Shown piece by piece: positions 51,296-63,884 of a stretch of 64,000 nt of DNA. Location of the stretch: assembly GCA_030063045.1 (NCBI GenBank), contig JAQSEB010000100.1, forward strand, positions 62,001 to 126,000, given 5' to 3'. This DNA is from Pratylenchus scribneri (taxonomy: Eukaryota; Nematoda; Chromadorea; Rhabditida; Pratylenchidae). Each line of letters starts with the position of its first letter. Positions within the stretch are counted from its first letter, which is position 1. A program made the position numbers and the translations under genes. Below the pieces are notes generated by a model that saw only the letters and a program-made list of their open reading frames with translations, made no database searches and was not told where the DNA came from.

Positions 51296-54200
51296 TCAAA
51301 GTTTAGCTAATTCCCTTTTGGCAATTGTCTCCAAATGGACAATGTCCGGCCCATCGGCCATTCTTAAAGCACGGGCACAAACGAAAAACAAGGCCAATGG
51401 CCAATCGGACGAGAGTCCGGCAGCACCAAATGTTTGAATTGCTCTGTCCAGAATGCGCTGAACTGTATTCGGTGCCATCACCTTTATCATTGCAATTTCT
51501 GCAGCTGCCGTCTTAAAAATTGATTTTGATGGATATTAAATTGTTTAGGGCAAACGGTGGGTTCAATTGAACAAATTTCCACCTTCCTATTCTTCCATAA
51601 ACAATTAACATCTGCTACTTAATTTTTTATTCTTCCTTTTAAATGTCATTTTCGTAATTAAATTAATACAAGAAAGTCATGTGAATAAAATCCCCCCCCT
51701 CCCTCTCCGAAATAAGATGCTTCAATATTTAGCCCATTCCTTTAGCCTTATTATTAGCTCAACAGGAAAATGGCTAGTTCAGGAAGTCGATATGATATTC
51801 GAAAACTCTAAATGTCCTCTAAAAAGTGATTCTAATAATTTTTGAAAAGATAAAATACTGTGAAAATTAATGATTTTTTTCCAAGAAATTTCGCCTTTTT
51901 TTATATTAGAGAGGGGCTACCATTATTCATTACCTTAAAACTGGGCTAAAATTAGAGAGGGGATTAGGAAAAATATTTTTAAAAAATAAAAAAAAATAAC
52001 AATTTTTTGAGTAAATTAATTTTGATATTGGTTATTTCTTTATTGAGTTAAGCCAAATTAAAAGATATTTTACTAAAATTACTGTAATGAAATGACCTAT
52101 TTTACCCTTCCCTTACCTTTGCGCCTTTCTCATCAATTAGTCTTGCAGCATTCAGCACCAACAATCTGGCTTGCTCCAATTCCATCCTAGATTTAGCCAT
52201 CATCAATCGAATTGACTGTTTTTCGGCCAATGTTTTTCCCTCCTTTCCAATTCGTCTCCACCGAATCCGTTCATTCATCAATTCCATGGCTCTTTCCCCA
52301 TAGCCAATTAGTCGCATACAATGATGAATTCGACCCGGGCCCAGACGGCCTTGGGCAATTTCGAAGCCACGGCCTTCACCTAGAATCTAAAATTGGGCAT
52401 TAATTAATTAATATTTGAGCGAATATTAATTTGCTTTTAAACCCATTTTGGTTTAATGGTTCAAAACTAAATTAAAATGGGTTAAACCCAAGTCAAAATA
52501 TAACAAATGTTACGTCTTGACCAGATCATCAATTGGGTATAATGTTTAGGATAAGCCATTAAACCGGCTTTATTTTTTGGCATTTTCTTTTTCCTTTTAA
52601 TATTTTGTTTAATGTCTTTTTCACCAAATTTTCAACGGGCACTCGAACATTCTGGAAAAGTAATTCACAATGGCCCCCTGGGGCATCGTAATTGCCAGCA
52701 ACCGAAAGTTTACGGACAATTTCGAAGCCAGGTGAAGGCATTGGAATGAGAATAATGGATTGCCGACGATGAACGGAAGAAGTGGAGGAAATGGACAAAA
52801 TCCGGCCCATAAACAGGCAAACACGGCAATCGGGATGTGCCGCACCTGAGATGAACCATTTTCGGGCATTCACCAAAAAATGTCCGGCACCATCGCGTAC
52901 AATACAACCCTAAAAATAAGTGTGAAATGAAGAAGAAACTCATATTTAAAGATATAAATTTTTAAAATTTATCACAATTTTTGGATATGTTTACGAATTT
53001 GACAATATTTTTTGGCATGTTGGCCTTTGATCCCTTCTCTTACATTTTTACGGCCATTTGAAATTTAATCTAATTTAAAAAATATTTTCTTAATTAGAAA
53101 TTATTTTTATTCAAAAATGGTGATTAAAAATTGAAAAGATAATTCCCTCTCTGAAGAGGAATTGAACCCTCAATGTTAAAAAATTAAGCCGGCCGCCAGA
53201 CACCCCTGAGCCACGGTGACCGGCTATCGGTTATTCTAAAATCGTTGCTTATATATGAAAATAAGGCGATATGACCTATTTTCAAATAGTCATAATTTCC
53301 AAGGCTTGAGTAATTAGCAAATGAAAATAAGTGTAAGCTTCTTATTAACAAAAAAAAGGCAAAGTTTCAGCAAAAGTAACCACCTTATTTTAATAAAAAT
53401 TTTCTGCATGCTAAATGGGACTTGCTTGAATATTTGTTGCATCGGATGAGGCCACATCCGGTTCGGTCATTGCAAAACATGATCGGCCAATTCCCTCCAA
53501 AAGTGGCACCAGGAATTGTCGTTGTTGCTTCGCATTCCCATATTTGATTAAAACTTCCATATTTCCCGTATCCGGCGCCGCACAATTGAATATTTCTGGC
53601 GCGAATGCGCATTTGCCCATCAATTCACAAATGTGGCCATATTCCATTGTGGATAATCGATCAGACTTGAATTTGCCTTCCGGGTCCAAATGTTCGGTGA
53701 TAAACAAATTCCAGAGGCCTTTTGTCTTTGCTTTTCGCTTAATTAATCAAATAATTGGGCATAAATTGCGCGATAGCCAACTTGATTAAGAATAACTCAT
53801 CAAAGACTGAATCAAATTTTTATGAATTTGTTATCAAATTAAAGAGCAGAATTTTGGCTATCAAATTATAATAATTTTTTAAAAAAATTATTAAGAATTG
53901 ATGAAGTTTTGTCCAAAAAACTACTAAAAATTTCGCTAATCCTTTATAAAGATCATTTTATATTGTTTTTTTGGCCATAACTTCATCAATTCTGAACCAA
54001 TTAAGATAAAATTAATTCATTTAATAGCCAAAAGTCTAATCTTTAATTTGATACAAAAATCATCAAAATTGGTTCGGTTCTTGATGAGTTATTATTATTA
54101 TAAACGGAGTTAAGTTGGGGACTTATCCCTATGATCAATGCAGAATTTACCTTCAATTCTTCGACAATTGGACAAATTTTCCATTTAGTTTCTTCCGTCT

Positions 54201-57200
54201 CAACCCATTCATGCATTTCCCGTTCACGTGGCATTATTTCCTGTACAAAAATTTACCATCTTTTGGAAATGGAAAGGACCAAACGAACTTGGCCAATAAA
54301 TTCCTTCACATCATCATATAATGAAAAGGCCCAAGGGCGCATCATTTCTGGAGAGAATGGTGGAACATAATCTAAATAAAATAATATAATTAAAAATATT
54401 TTCCAACCATTTTTGGCTCTCCATTTCCCATCAATTCGTCCAATAATGGCCCAGGCTTTGGTCAATAATTCCTCCGGTATTCCTTCCAATTTTCTGGCAA
54501 TTTCCACATTGCTTGCCTGTCCACTGCGCGCCCTTCGGAAGACGCCGGCCAAAATGATAGCATTTCGGAAGAGGGCATAAACAAAGCCAAAATTTAGAAT
54601 GGGCGAATTTCGCTCCAATAATTGTGGTGCCCTCGTTTCTGGAAAGCCAAATTGGTTACGAAAATCCAAATAGGAAGCCAATAATTCGTCCATTTTTGGA
54701 ATGCCATTTTCGGGTGTTGGCCGAACCATTTTGAGTATGCCATCCATTTTGGGGTCAAAGGAAGGGGAAAGGCAAAATGGCAGCAGGAAATTTGTTAAAT
54801 CGGCAAGTGGATCACCCAAAGTTGACAATTCCCAATCGAGAATGGCCTCAACTTGCAGTGAAGGAGTGAAGAGTAAATTGTCCACTCTAAAATGTTATAA
54901 AATTTTCTGTAATAAAATAAAAAAATAGGAGGAATTATTCTAAGCGAAAACACAAACAGGCGGAATTATTCTTAGCGAAAACACAAAACAGGCGGAATTA
55001 TTCTAAGCGAAAACACAAACAGGCGGAATTATTCTAAGCAAAAACCCAAAACAGGCGGAATTATTCTAAGCAAAAACCCAAAACAGGCGGAATTATTCTA
55101 AGCAAAAACCCAAAAAAGGCGGAATTATTCTAAGCAAAAACCCAAAACAGGCGGAATTATTCTAAGCAAAAACACAAAACAGACAGAATTATTCTAAGCG
55201 AAAACACAAACAGGAGGAATTATTCTAAGCGAAAACACAAACAGGCGGAATTATTCTAAGCGAAAACACAAACAGGCGGAATTATTCTAAGCGAAAACAC
55301 AAACAGACGGAATTATTCTAAGCGAAAACACAAACAGGCGGAATTATTCTAAGCAAAAACCCAAAACAGGCGGAATTATTCTAAGCAAAAACACAAACAG
55401 GCGGAATTATTCTAAGCAAAAACACAAAACAGATGGTAAGCGGAAACACAAACAGACGGAATTATTCTAAGCGAAAACACAAACAGGCGGAATTATTCTA
55501 AGCGAAAACACAAACAGACGGAATTATTCTAAGCGAAAACACAAACAGGCGGAATTATTCTAAGCGAAAACACAAACAGACGGAATTATTCTAAGCGAAA
55601 ACACAAACAGGCGGAATTATTCTAAGCGAAAACACAAACAGACGGAATTATTCTAAGCGAAAACACAAACAGGCGGAATTATTCTAAGCGAAAACACAAA
55701 CAGACGGAATTATTCTAAGCGAAAACACAAACAGGCGGAATTATTCTAAGCGAAAACACAAACAGACGGAATTATTCTAAGCGAAAACACAAACAGGCGG
55801 AATTATTCTAAGCGAAAACACAAACAGGCGGAATTATTCTAAGCAAAAACCCAAAACAGGCGGAATTATTCTAAGCAAAAACACAAACAGGCGGAATTAT
55901 TCTAAGCAAAAACACAAAACAGACAGAATTATTCTAAGCGAAAACACAAACAGGAGGAATTATTCTAAGCGAAAACACAAACAGGCGGAATTATTCTAAG
56001 CGAAAACACAAACAGGCGGAATTATTCTAAGCAAAAACCCAAAACAGGCGGAATTATTCTAAGCAAAAACACAAACAGGCGGAATTATTCTAAGCAAAAA
56101 CCCAAAACAGGCGGAATTATTCTAAGCAAAAACACAAACAGGCGGAATTATTCTAAGCAAAAACACAAACAGGCGGAATTATTCTAAGCAAAAACCCAAA
56201 ACAGGCGGAATTATTCTAAGCGAAAACACAAACAGGCGGAATTATTCTAAGTGAAAACACAAAACAGATGGTAAGCGGAAACACAAACCGGAATATTCTA
56301 AGCGAAAACACAAACAGACGGAATTATTCTAAGCGAAAACACAAACAGGCGGAATTATTCTAAGCGAAAACACAAACAGGCGGAATTATTCTAAGCAAAA
56401 ACCCAAAACAGGCGGAATTATTCTAAGCAAAAACACAAACAGGCGGAATTATTCTAAGCAAAAACACAAACAGGCGGAATTATTCTAAGCAAAAACCCAA
56501 AACAGGCGGAATTATTCTAAGCAAAAACCCAAAACAGGCGGAATTATTCTAAGCGAAAACACAAACAGGCGGAATTATTCTAAGCAAAAACCCAAAACAG
56601 GCGGAATTATTCTAAGCGAAAACACAAACAGGCGGAATTATTCTAAGCGAAAACACAAAACAGGCGGAATTATTCTAAGCGAAAACACAAACAGGCGGAA
56701 TTATTCTAAGCAAAAACACAAACAGGCGGAATTATTCTAAGCAAAAACACAAAACAGACAGAATTATTCTAAGCGAAAACACAAACAGGAGGAATTATTC
56801 TAAGCGAAAACACAAACAGGCGGAATTATTCTAAGCGAAAACACAAACAGGCGGAATTATTCTAAGCGAAAACACAAACAGACGGAATTATTCTAAGCGA
56901 AAACACAAACAGGAGGAATTATTCTAAGCAAAAACCCAAAACAGGCGGAATTATTCTAAGCAAAAACACAAAACAGGCGGAATTATTCTAAGCAAAAACA
57001 CAAACAGGCGGAATTATTCTAAGCAAAAACACAAACAGGCGGAATTATTCTAAGCAAAAACCCAAAACAGGCGGAATTATTCTAAGCAAAAACACAAACA
57101 GGCGGAATTATTCTAAGCGAAAACACAAACAGGCGGAATTATTCTAAGCAAAAACCCAAAACAGGCGGAATTATTCTAAGCGAAAACACAAACAGGCGGA

Positions 57201-60200
57201 ATTATTCTAAGCGAAAACACAAAACAGGCGGAATTATTCTAAGAGAAAACACAAACAGGCGGAATTATTCTAAGCAAAAACCCAAAACAGGCGGAATTAT
57301 TCTAAGCAAAAACACAAACAGGCGGAATTATTCTAAGCAAAAACACAAAACAGACAGAATTATTCTAAGCGAAAACACAAACAGGAGGAATTATTCTAAG
57401 CGAAAACACAAACAGGCGGAATTATTCTAAGCGAAAACACAAACAGGCGGAATTATTCTAAGCGAAAACACAAACAGACGGAATTATTCTAAGCGAAAAC
57501 ACAAAACAGGCGGAATTATTCTAAGCAAAAACACAAACAGGCGGAATTATTCTAAGCGAAAACACAAACAGGCGGAATTATTCTAAGTGAAAACACAAAA
57601 CAGATGGTAAGCGGAAACACAAACCGGAATATTCTAAGCGAAAACACAAACAGACAGAATTATTCTAAGCGAAAACACAAACAGGAGGAATTATTCTAAG
57701 CGAAAACACAAACAGGCGGAATTATTCTAAGCAAAAACACAAACAGACGGAATTATTCTAAGCGAAAACACAAACAGGCGGAATTATTCTAAGCGAAAAC
57801 ACAAACAGGCGGAATTATTCTAAGCGAAAACACAAACAGGCGGAATTATTCTAAGCAAAAACACAAACAGGCGGAATTATTCTAAGCAAAAACACAAACA
57901 GGCGGAATTATTCTAAGCGAAAACACAAACAGGCGGAATTATTCTAAGCAAAAACCCAAAACAGGCGGAATTATTCTAAGCGAAAACACAAACAGGCGGA
58001 ATTATTCTAAGCAAAAACACAAACAGGCGGAATTATTCTAAGCGAAAACACAAACAGGCGGAATTATTCTAAGCAAAAACCCAAAACAGGCGGAATTATT
58101 CTAAGCGAAAACACAAACAGGCGGAATTATTCTAAGCAAAAACACAAACAGGCGGAATTATTCTAAGCAAAAACCCAAAACAGGCGGAATTATTCTAAGC
58201 AAAAACACAAACAGGCGGAATTATTCTAAGCGAAAACACAAACAGGCGGAATTATTCTAAGCAAAAACCCAAAACAGGCGGAATTATTCTAAGCGAAAAC
58301 ACAAACAGGCGGAATTATTCTAAGCGAAAACACAAAACAGGCGGAATTATTCTAAGCGAAAACACAAACAGGCGGAATTATTCTAAGCAAAAACCCAAAA
58401 CAGGCGGAATTATTCTAAGCAAAAACACAAACAGGCGGAATTATTCTAAGCAAAAACACAAAACAGACAGAATTATTCTAAGCGAAAACACAAACAGGAG
58501 GAATTATTCTAAGCGAAAACACAAACAGGCGGAATTATTCTAAGCGAAAACACAAACAGGCGGAATTATTCTAAGCGAAAACACAAACAGACGGAATTAT
58601 TCTAAGCGAAAACACAAAACAGGCGGAATTATTCTAAGCGAAAACATAAACAGGCGGAATTATTCTAAGTGAAAACACAAACAGGCGGAATTATTCTAAG
58701 TGAAAACACAAAACAGATGGTAAGCGGAAACACAAACCGGAATATTCTTAAGCGAAAACACAAACAGGCGGAATTATTCTAAGCGAAAACACAAAACAGG
58801 CGGAATTATTCTAAGCGAAGACATAAAACAGGCGGAATTATTCTAAGCGAAAACACAAAACAGGCGGAATTATTCTAAGCGAAAACACAAAACAGGCGGA
58901 ATTATTCTAAGCGAAAACACAAAACAGGCGGAATTATTCTAAGTGAAAACACAAAGCAGGCGGAATTATTCTAAGTGAAAACACAAAGCAGGCGGAATTA
59001 TTCTAAGTGAAAACACAAAACAGATGGTAAGCGGAAACACAAACCGGAATATTCTTAAGCGAAAACACAAACAGGCGGAATTATTCTAAGCGAAAACACA
59101 AAACAGGCGGAATTATTCTAAGCGAAGACATAAAACAGGCGGAATTATTCTAAGCGAAAACACAAAACAGGCGGAATTATTCTAAGCGAAAACACAAAAC
59201 AGGCGGAATTATTCTAAGCGAAAACACAAACAGGCGGAATTATTCTTAGCGAAAACACAAAACAGGCGGAATTATTCTAAGCGAAAACACAAAACAGGCG
59301 GAATTATTCTAAGCGAAAACACAAAACAGGCGGAATTATTCTAAGCGAAAACACAAAACAGGCGGAATTATTCTAAGCGAAAACACAAAACAGGCGGAAT
59401 TATTCTAAGCGAAAACACAAAACAGGCGGAATTATTCTAAGCGAAAACACAAAATAGGCGGAATTATTATAAGCGAAAACTTAAATAAACGGAAAAAAAG
59501 GAATTGTGAAAAACAAACAGGTGGAATTAAATAAAATACAAAATAAAGAATTAAAGAAAATAAAATAAGGCCGAATTATTAGCGAATTATTTTGTTTATG
59601 TATTTTCTATAATTTGTACCTGAAATCGCCATGCACAATTCTGGCGTCCCCACTTTGATCTGCTGGACAATTTGCCTCCAACCATTCCAGCACATTTTGC
59701 ACCATTCGATCCTTTCCCTTTTGATTTTGCTGCTTCAATTCCGCCCGCATTCTTGACAAATTCCTTTGGAAATATTGGCCTAAATTTAATGTCAATTAAA
59801 CAAATTAATTTTGCCATTTCCAAACCAGATTTCCCATAATCAGACAATCCAATTTTGCTCGGCTCAATTGAATGCATTTTTGCCATCACCCGAATTGCTT
59901 CCATCCAAATTTGCCTTCTCTCTTTCGGTTGCAATTCTGGCAAATTTGAATCCTGCCAACTGTGCCCACGACAAAATTCCATTAAATAAAATGGTTCGGG
60001 TAGAACACTAAAGGAAAATAAATAACGAAAGAATTTTGCCCCTTCCAACTTTTCAACAAAATCGATCATTTCCGGCACTGGAAGGTGTCCTTTCAAAGCC
60101 TTTTGTATCCGAAATTCCCGTTCAATTCGATGGGCACTGGGCAGTAATTTTCCTGGCTTTTTCACAAATTATTTAGGGCTATACACAATTTCCCGCCACT

Positions 60201-62366
60201 GACCGGCTTTTTGCGCAATACAAATTCGCGGCCATCGCCCATCAATCGAATATGATAGGTTGGATTGGATTGTCCGTTGGCAAATTTGCGAATATGTAAT
60301 CCGTCTTTGTCTATTCCGAAATATTTCTTCAATAGAGCAATAGGGAGTTGTTCATCTAAATTAATTAATTCGTAACATTAAATTCCACTAAATAGTTAAT
60401 AATTGCTAACTGTTGAGAGTTTATGAGAAATAGCTCAGCTAGGCTATAGCCAATTTTAGAAGGCGATATAAAATTTTAAAGCCCAAAATGTCCTTTAGAA
60501 TGTAGTTTTTTATTATTTTAAAATTTTTAACATCTAAAAAAGTTACATGCATTTGGGTTTAACTAATAAATTCGAATATATTGAGAAAAACAACCGCTGA
60601 ATTAGTAAATTGTTTAAATTTTCAAAAATTAGTTAAGCTAATTTTTAGAGGACAATAAGGGCTTTCAAAAGGCATATTGACTTCCCTAATTGGCTGCTTC
60701 CTTGTTGAGCTATGGCCAAAAACCATGGGTACTGGGTACTAAAATATATCGGTATTGATTGGCTTGCGTTTTGTGGGTAGCCTTGTCCCAGCAGGCACAT
60801 TTCCTCCAAAATAATTCGCCTGAAACCAATTTTTTCCTAATCCCAGCAATTTTGCTAATTCCTCAATGCATTCCCTAATTGATGAATCACTTGAACACTA
60901 AAATGGGATAATTCTATTTATGAGGCTATTCGTTTTTGCATTTTTGCCTTGATTGTGCGAATTCCCAATTCACGGGCGGCCTTCAAATTTTGGCCCAAAT
61001 CATCAATGAAAATGGCCTCCCCCGGTAAAACCTAAATATTCAATTTTGATTTCATTAGAATTTTGGGTGCCCCGGCAGCCAACATTCAATTCAGCCAAAA
61101 CATGTTGGAAAATGGCCTTTTCCGGTTTTCTCAATCCAATTTTGCAGGATTCAACCAAAACATCGAAATAATTTTTGCCAATTTTTGGAGGCAAAGTTTC
61201 AGTGTGTTTGGCACGGTCAATGAAGAAATTGTTGGTCAAAAGTGCAGTTTTGTAACCGATGGAGCGAAGATGCGGGAGAAAATTTGCCCATTCCTCATTG
61301 AATTTTGCCCATTTTTGGTACGATGAAAACAGTGGAATTCGACCATTGAAAATGCCATTCTATGAGGAGAAATATGAAATATAATGCTGATTTGATGATA
61401 TTAAATTTATTAAAAAAACACTGAAAATTCTAGTCAAAATAATTATAATGGTTTAAGTTTAAGGTGGATTTTTCCTAAATTTCCAAACCAAATATACTCA
61501 AAATTGGATAGAGCTGGTCAAGAAGACGCATTGAATGGTATATAATTTGTTTTGGTTTTGTCAACAATTAAAGGGTATTAAACGGTTTAAACCGAATTTT
61601 TGTTTGGTCAACAATTAAAGGGTATTAAACGGTTTAAACCCATTTTGGTTTAGTCAACAATTAAAGGGTATTAAACGGTTTAAACCCATTTTGGTTTTGT
61701 CAACAATTAAAGGGTATTAAACGGTTTAAACCCATTTTGGTTTTGTCAACAATTAAAGGGTATTAAACGGTTTAAACCCATTTTGGTTTGGTCAACAATT
61801 AAAGGGTATTAAACGGTTTAAACCCAATTTGGTTTGTCAACAATTAAAGGGTATTAAACGGTTTAAACCCATTTTGGTTTGTCAACAATTAAAGGGTATT
61901 AAACGGTTTAAACCCATTTTGGTTTGTCAACAATTAAAGGGTATTAAACGGTTTAAACCCATTTTGGTTTAATGGGTCAAAGCTAAGTTAGAATTGGTTG
62001 AGCCTAAAAGCCAAAATATAATCAAATTATATATTTTAAAAAGTTCTTGACTGTTATAATGTTTTTAGCATTTTAGGCTTTACTGACTTGTTGATTGTAA
62101 AAATATGTGAAAATTGGCTCAAAATCTTCCAAAGTGAGTTGGCCACATTCCAACTGATGGAAAATAGGAAGAAATGCTGGAGAAATGAGGCAATCCAAAA
62201 TGGAGCCGACGGGCAAATTCAATGAAGGCTCCAATTCTTTGTTTATTTTTTTTATATTTTGATTAGTAATTGGCCAAAATAACAAACCCTGGGCCCAAAA
62301 TATCATCGGCGATTGGCACAAAACGCCACCCAAATCCAAAATTATGGCCTTGTATTTCGACGACAT
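51296..62366 (-). CDS. ACAD10: ACAD10-like protein: HAD phosphatase, APH-type kinase and acyl-CoA dehydrogenase
   Basis: Three-domain enzyme of the ACAD10 family, linked in animals to oxidation of hydroxylated or unusual fatty acids. HAD domain (62366 to about 60.9 kb): [28 protein letters not shown] and [20 protein letters not shown], that is, all four HAD motifs. APH-like domain (60.36-59.6 kb, then 54.9-54.4 kb): [30 protein letters not shown] (joined over a short intron), [14 protein letters not shown], catalytic HGDFR...DNLLF and the metal site [20 protein letters not shown] domain (54.3-51.3 kb): [67 protein letters not shown] and [18 protein letters not shown], ending AKREL-AKL. A satellite array of about 4.5 kb fills the intron between HGDFR and DNLLF. 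Other introns hold a minisatellite element, palindromic MITEs and a tRNA-like repeat. The HAD domain separates it from ACAD11. Confidence 0.93.
51755..52060. mobile_element. Palindromic MITE, family P2, copy 8 (worn)
   Basis: Left arm with AGTTCAGGAAGTCGATATGA and CTAAATGTCCTCTAAAAAG; the right arm is degraded. ACAD10-like intron. Confidence 0.7.
52435..52565 (+). mobile_element. 46-bp minisatellite element, remnant I
   Basis: Only part of one unit plus the right end (TGGTTCAAAACTAAATTAAA, TACGTCTTGACCAGATC) remains, in an ACAD10-like intron. Confidence 0.75.
53140..53228 (-). repeat. tRNA-like sequence (SINE or tRNA pseudogene)
   Basis: Minus strand reads GTCACCGTGGCTCAGGGGTG (A-box like) and GAGGGTTCAATTCCTCTTC (B box), with tails unlike the other SINE copies. 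No full cloverleaf. ACAD10-like intron. Confidence 0.6.
53785..54095. mobile_element. Palindromic MITE, family P1, copy 2
   Basis: Same inverted ends as the 22.4-kb copy (AATAACTCATCAAAGACTGA and GGTTCTTGATGAGTTATT). In an ACAD10-like intron. Confidence 0.85.
54930..59485. repeat. 31-32 bp satellite array 2
   Basis: About 4.55 kb, roughly 140 units of the same monomer as array 1. Variant monomers (CCCAAAAC, GACGGAATT, AACAGATGGTAAGCGG) recur in blocks. It occupies most of the ACAD10-like intron between HGDFR and DNLLF. Confidence 0.97.
60425..60730. mobile_element. Palindromic MITE, family P2, copy 9
   Basis: Arms GAAATAGCTCAGCTAGGCTA, AGAAGGCGATATAAAA and mirror CTTCCTTGTTGAGCTATGG. ACAD10-like intron. 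Confidence 0.85.
61385..62065 (+). mobile_element. 46-bp minisatellite element, copy J
   Basis: About 9 units (61555-61970). The left end is full length (ATAATTATAATGGTTTAAG, GGATAGAGCTGGTCAAG). It fills the first ACAD10-like intron (about 61362-62085). Confidence 0.88.
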
Positions 62367-63214
62367 TTTTTTAATCAAATATTTATCGAAAAAGTAAGCA
62401 AAAAGTTCATAAAATATTTTTGTTATTTTTACAAATCGATTGGGATGACGACCTCTTTTTGATTGATAAGAATGGAAAGATGGAGGAAGAAATTGGAGGA
62501 GACAAAATCATAGTTGTTGCAGTGGGCATAAATTAATTTAATTTAATATTACAATATTTTAAATGTTTTTTTCCATTTTATTTTAATTTTTTCATTAATT
62601 TTCTTTCACATTTTTCTTATGTAATTTTTTTTATTAAATGCTCATCCTGCCTTTATGATGGTGTAAAAATTTGCTGATGGGAAATTGGAAATTAAAAATC
62701 AAAGTTCATTTGGGCCTAAATTAATTAAAGTATTTTTGCAATATTTTATTTATAATTTTGTTTTGTTCAAATTTTCTTTCATATTTTTTTTCATTTTTAA
62801 TTAATATTTTATAAATTCTCATTTTTCTCTATTTGCTGCATATAAATTGGCCTATGGGAAAATGCAAAAGAAATAGAAAGGAAAATTAATTGAATGGAAT
62901 GAATGAATTGGACAAAATAATTGATTGTTGCGCGACGATCGGCGCGCGCACACTAAAAATGTGTCAACGGGAAATTGAATTGTCCATTCACTAGAGTCGG
63001 CCCATTTCCTGCCCAAAACACTTTTCCCTGACCCTCTTTCTCCTTTCCGACTCCACGGCCACCTCCCAAATTACCTTGCTGTTGCATTCCAATTCCAATA
63101 ATCAGCAATCATCATTAGCAGAAAAAGTCAAGGCCATCGGCAACGACGAACAATAATTATTCTCCCATAATCATAATTCCCTTTCCCAACATAATTTTTT
63201 GACCACACTTTATT
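62367..63214. other. Divergent promoter region of the ACAD10-like and LRR genes
   Basis: AT-rich, with a short GC patch (GCGCGACGATCGGCGCGCGC, about 62930) and pyrimidine-rich sequence before the LRR start. No gene seen. Confidence 0.55.
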
Positions 63215-63517
63215 ATGTTTCCCATTGGCCAATTCCTCATCCAATTTGCACTTTTCCTTCTCATCGAAAATTGCTGCTGGGCAAATTCCTTGTCAAAATG
63301 CCCGGATGGATGCTTTTGCTCGTCGGATAGACGGCATGCAAATTGCCAAAATGCTGGCCTTGAACGAATTCCGGCAGCTGAAGAATTCGATAAACGAGTG
63401 GAAATTTTGGATTTGAGGAGGAACAAATTAGTCCATGCTGAATTGGAACGATTGGCCGGATTGGCCAATTTGCACACTTTAATGCTTGGCCAAAATGGGA
63501 TTCGCCATCTGGAAAAG
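63215..63517 (+). CDS. Secreted or membrane leucine-rich-repeat protein, first exon(s) only
   Basis: Starts with a signal peptide (MFPIGQFLIQFALFLLIENC), then the cysteine-rich LRR N-cap (KCPDGCFCSSDRRHANCQNA), then LRR units (VEILDLRRNKLVHAELERLA, NLHTLMLGQNGIRHLEK). The frame continues to a stop at 63532, but the LRR is cut mid-repeat. The likely exon end is 63517, followed by GC (AAG|GCAAAC), since no GT is close by. Later exons lie to the right; a palindromic MITE follows at once (about 63545-63860). The gene is divergent from the ACAD10-like gene. Family members are cell-surface adhesion or signalling proteins; which one cannot be said from one exon. Confidence 0.75.
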
Positions 63518-63544
63518 GCAAACAAATCATAATTTTTTTACTGA

Positions 63545-63860
63545 TAGTTGGGTCTTCTTATGGCCATGTCTCATCGATAAAATAACCAATTTAAGAGGGC
63601 AATATCCCTTTGAAAAGCACTTAAATGTCCTTTGAAAAGTGGCTTAAAAATTTTTTCAAATTTTATATAATTGTAAAATGACGGCTTTTTTTATCATGAA
63701 ATATGGGTTTATTCAACTCAAATACATATAACTTTATTTAAAGCTTGAATTTAAATATTGAAAAAGGGTACTTTGTAGAGGATATTTTGGATTTTCGAAT
63801 GTTATAACGCGTTCTTAAATTGGCTATCGCCTTGCTTAGCTATGGGCCAAAAACTTATGC
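63545..63860. mobile_element. Palindromic MITE, family P2, copy 10
   Basis: Arms TATGGCCATGTCTCATCG and mirror CCTTGCTTAGCTATGGGCC. It follows the LRR exon directly. Confidence 0.83.
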
Positions 63861-63884
63861 AAGACTTTCATTTATTTTGCATCT

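Noticed and set aside
50135..59485. CRISPR-like appearance of regularly spaced repeats
   Set aside because: Units are contiguous 31-32 bp satellite monomers without unique spacers, in a eukaryotic gene.
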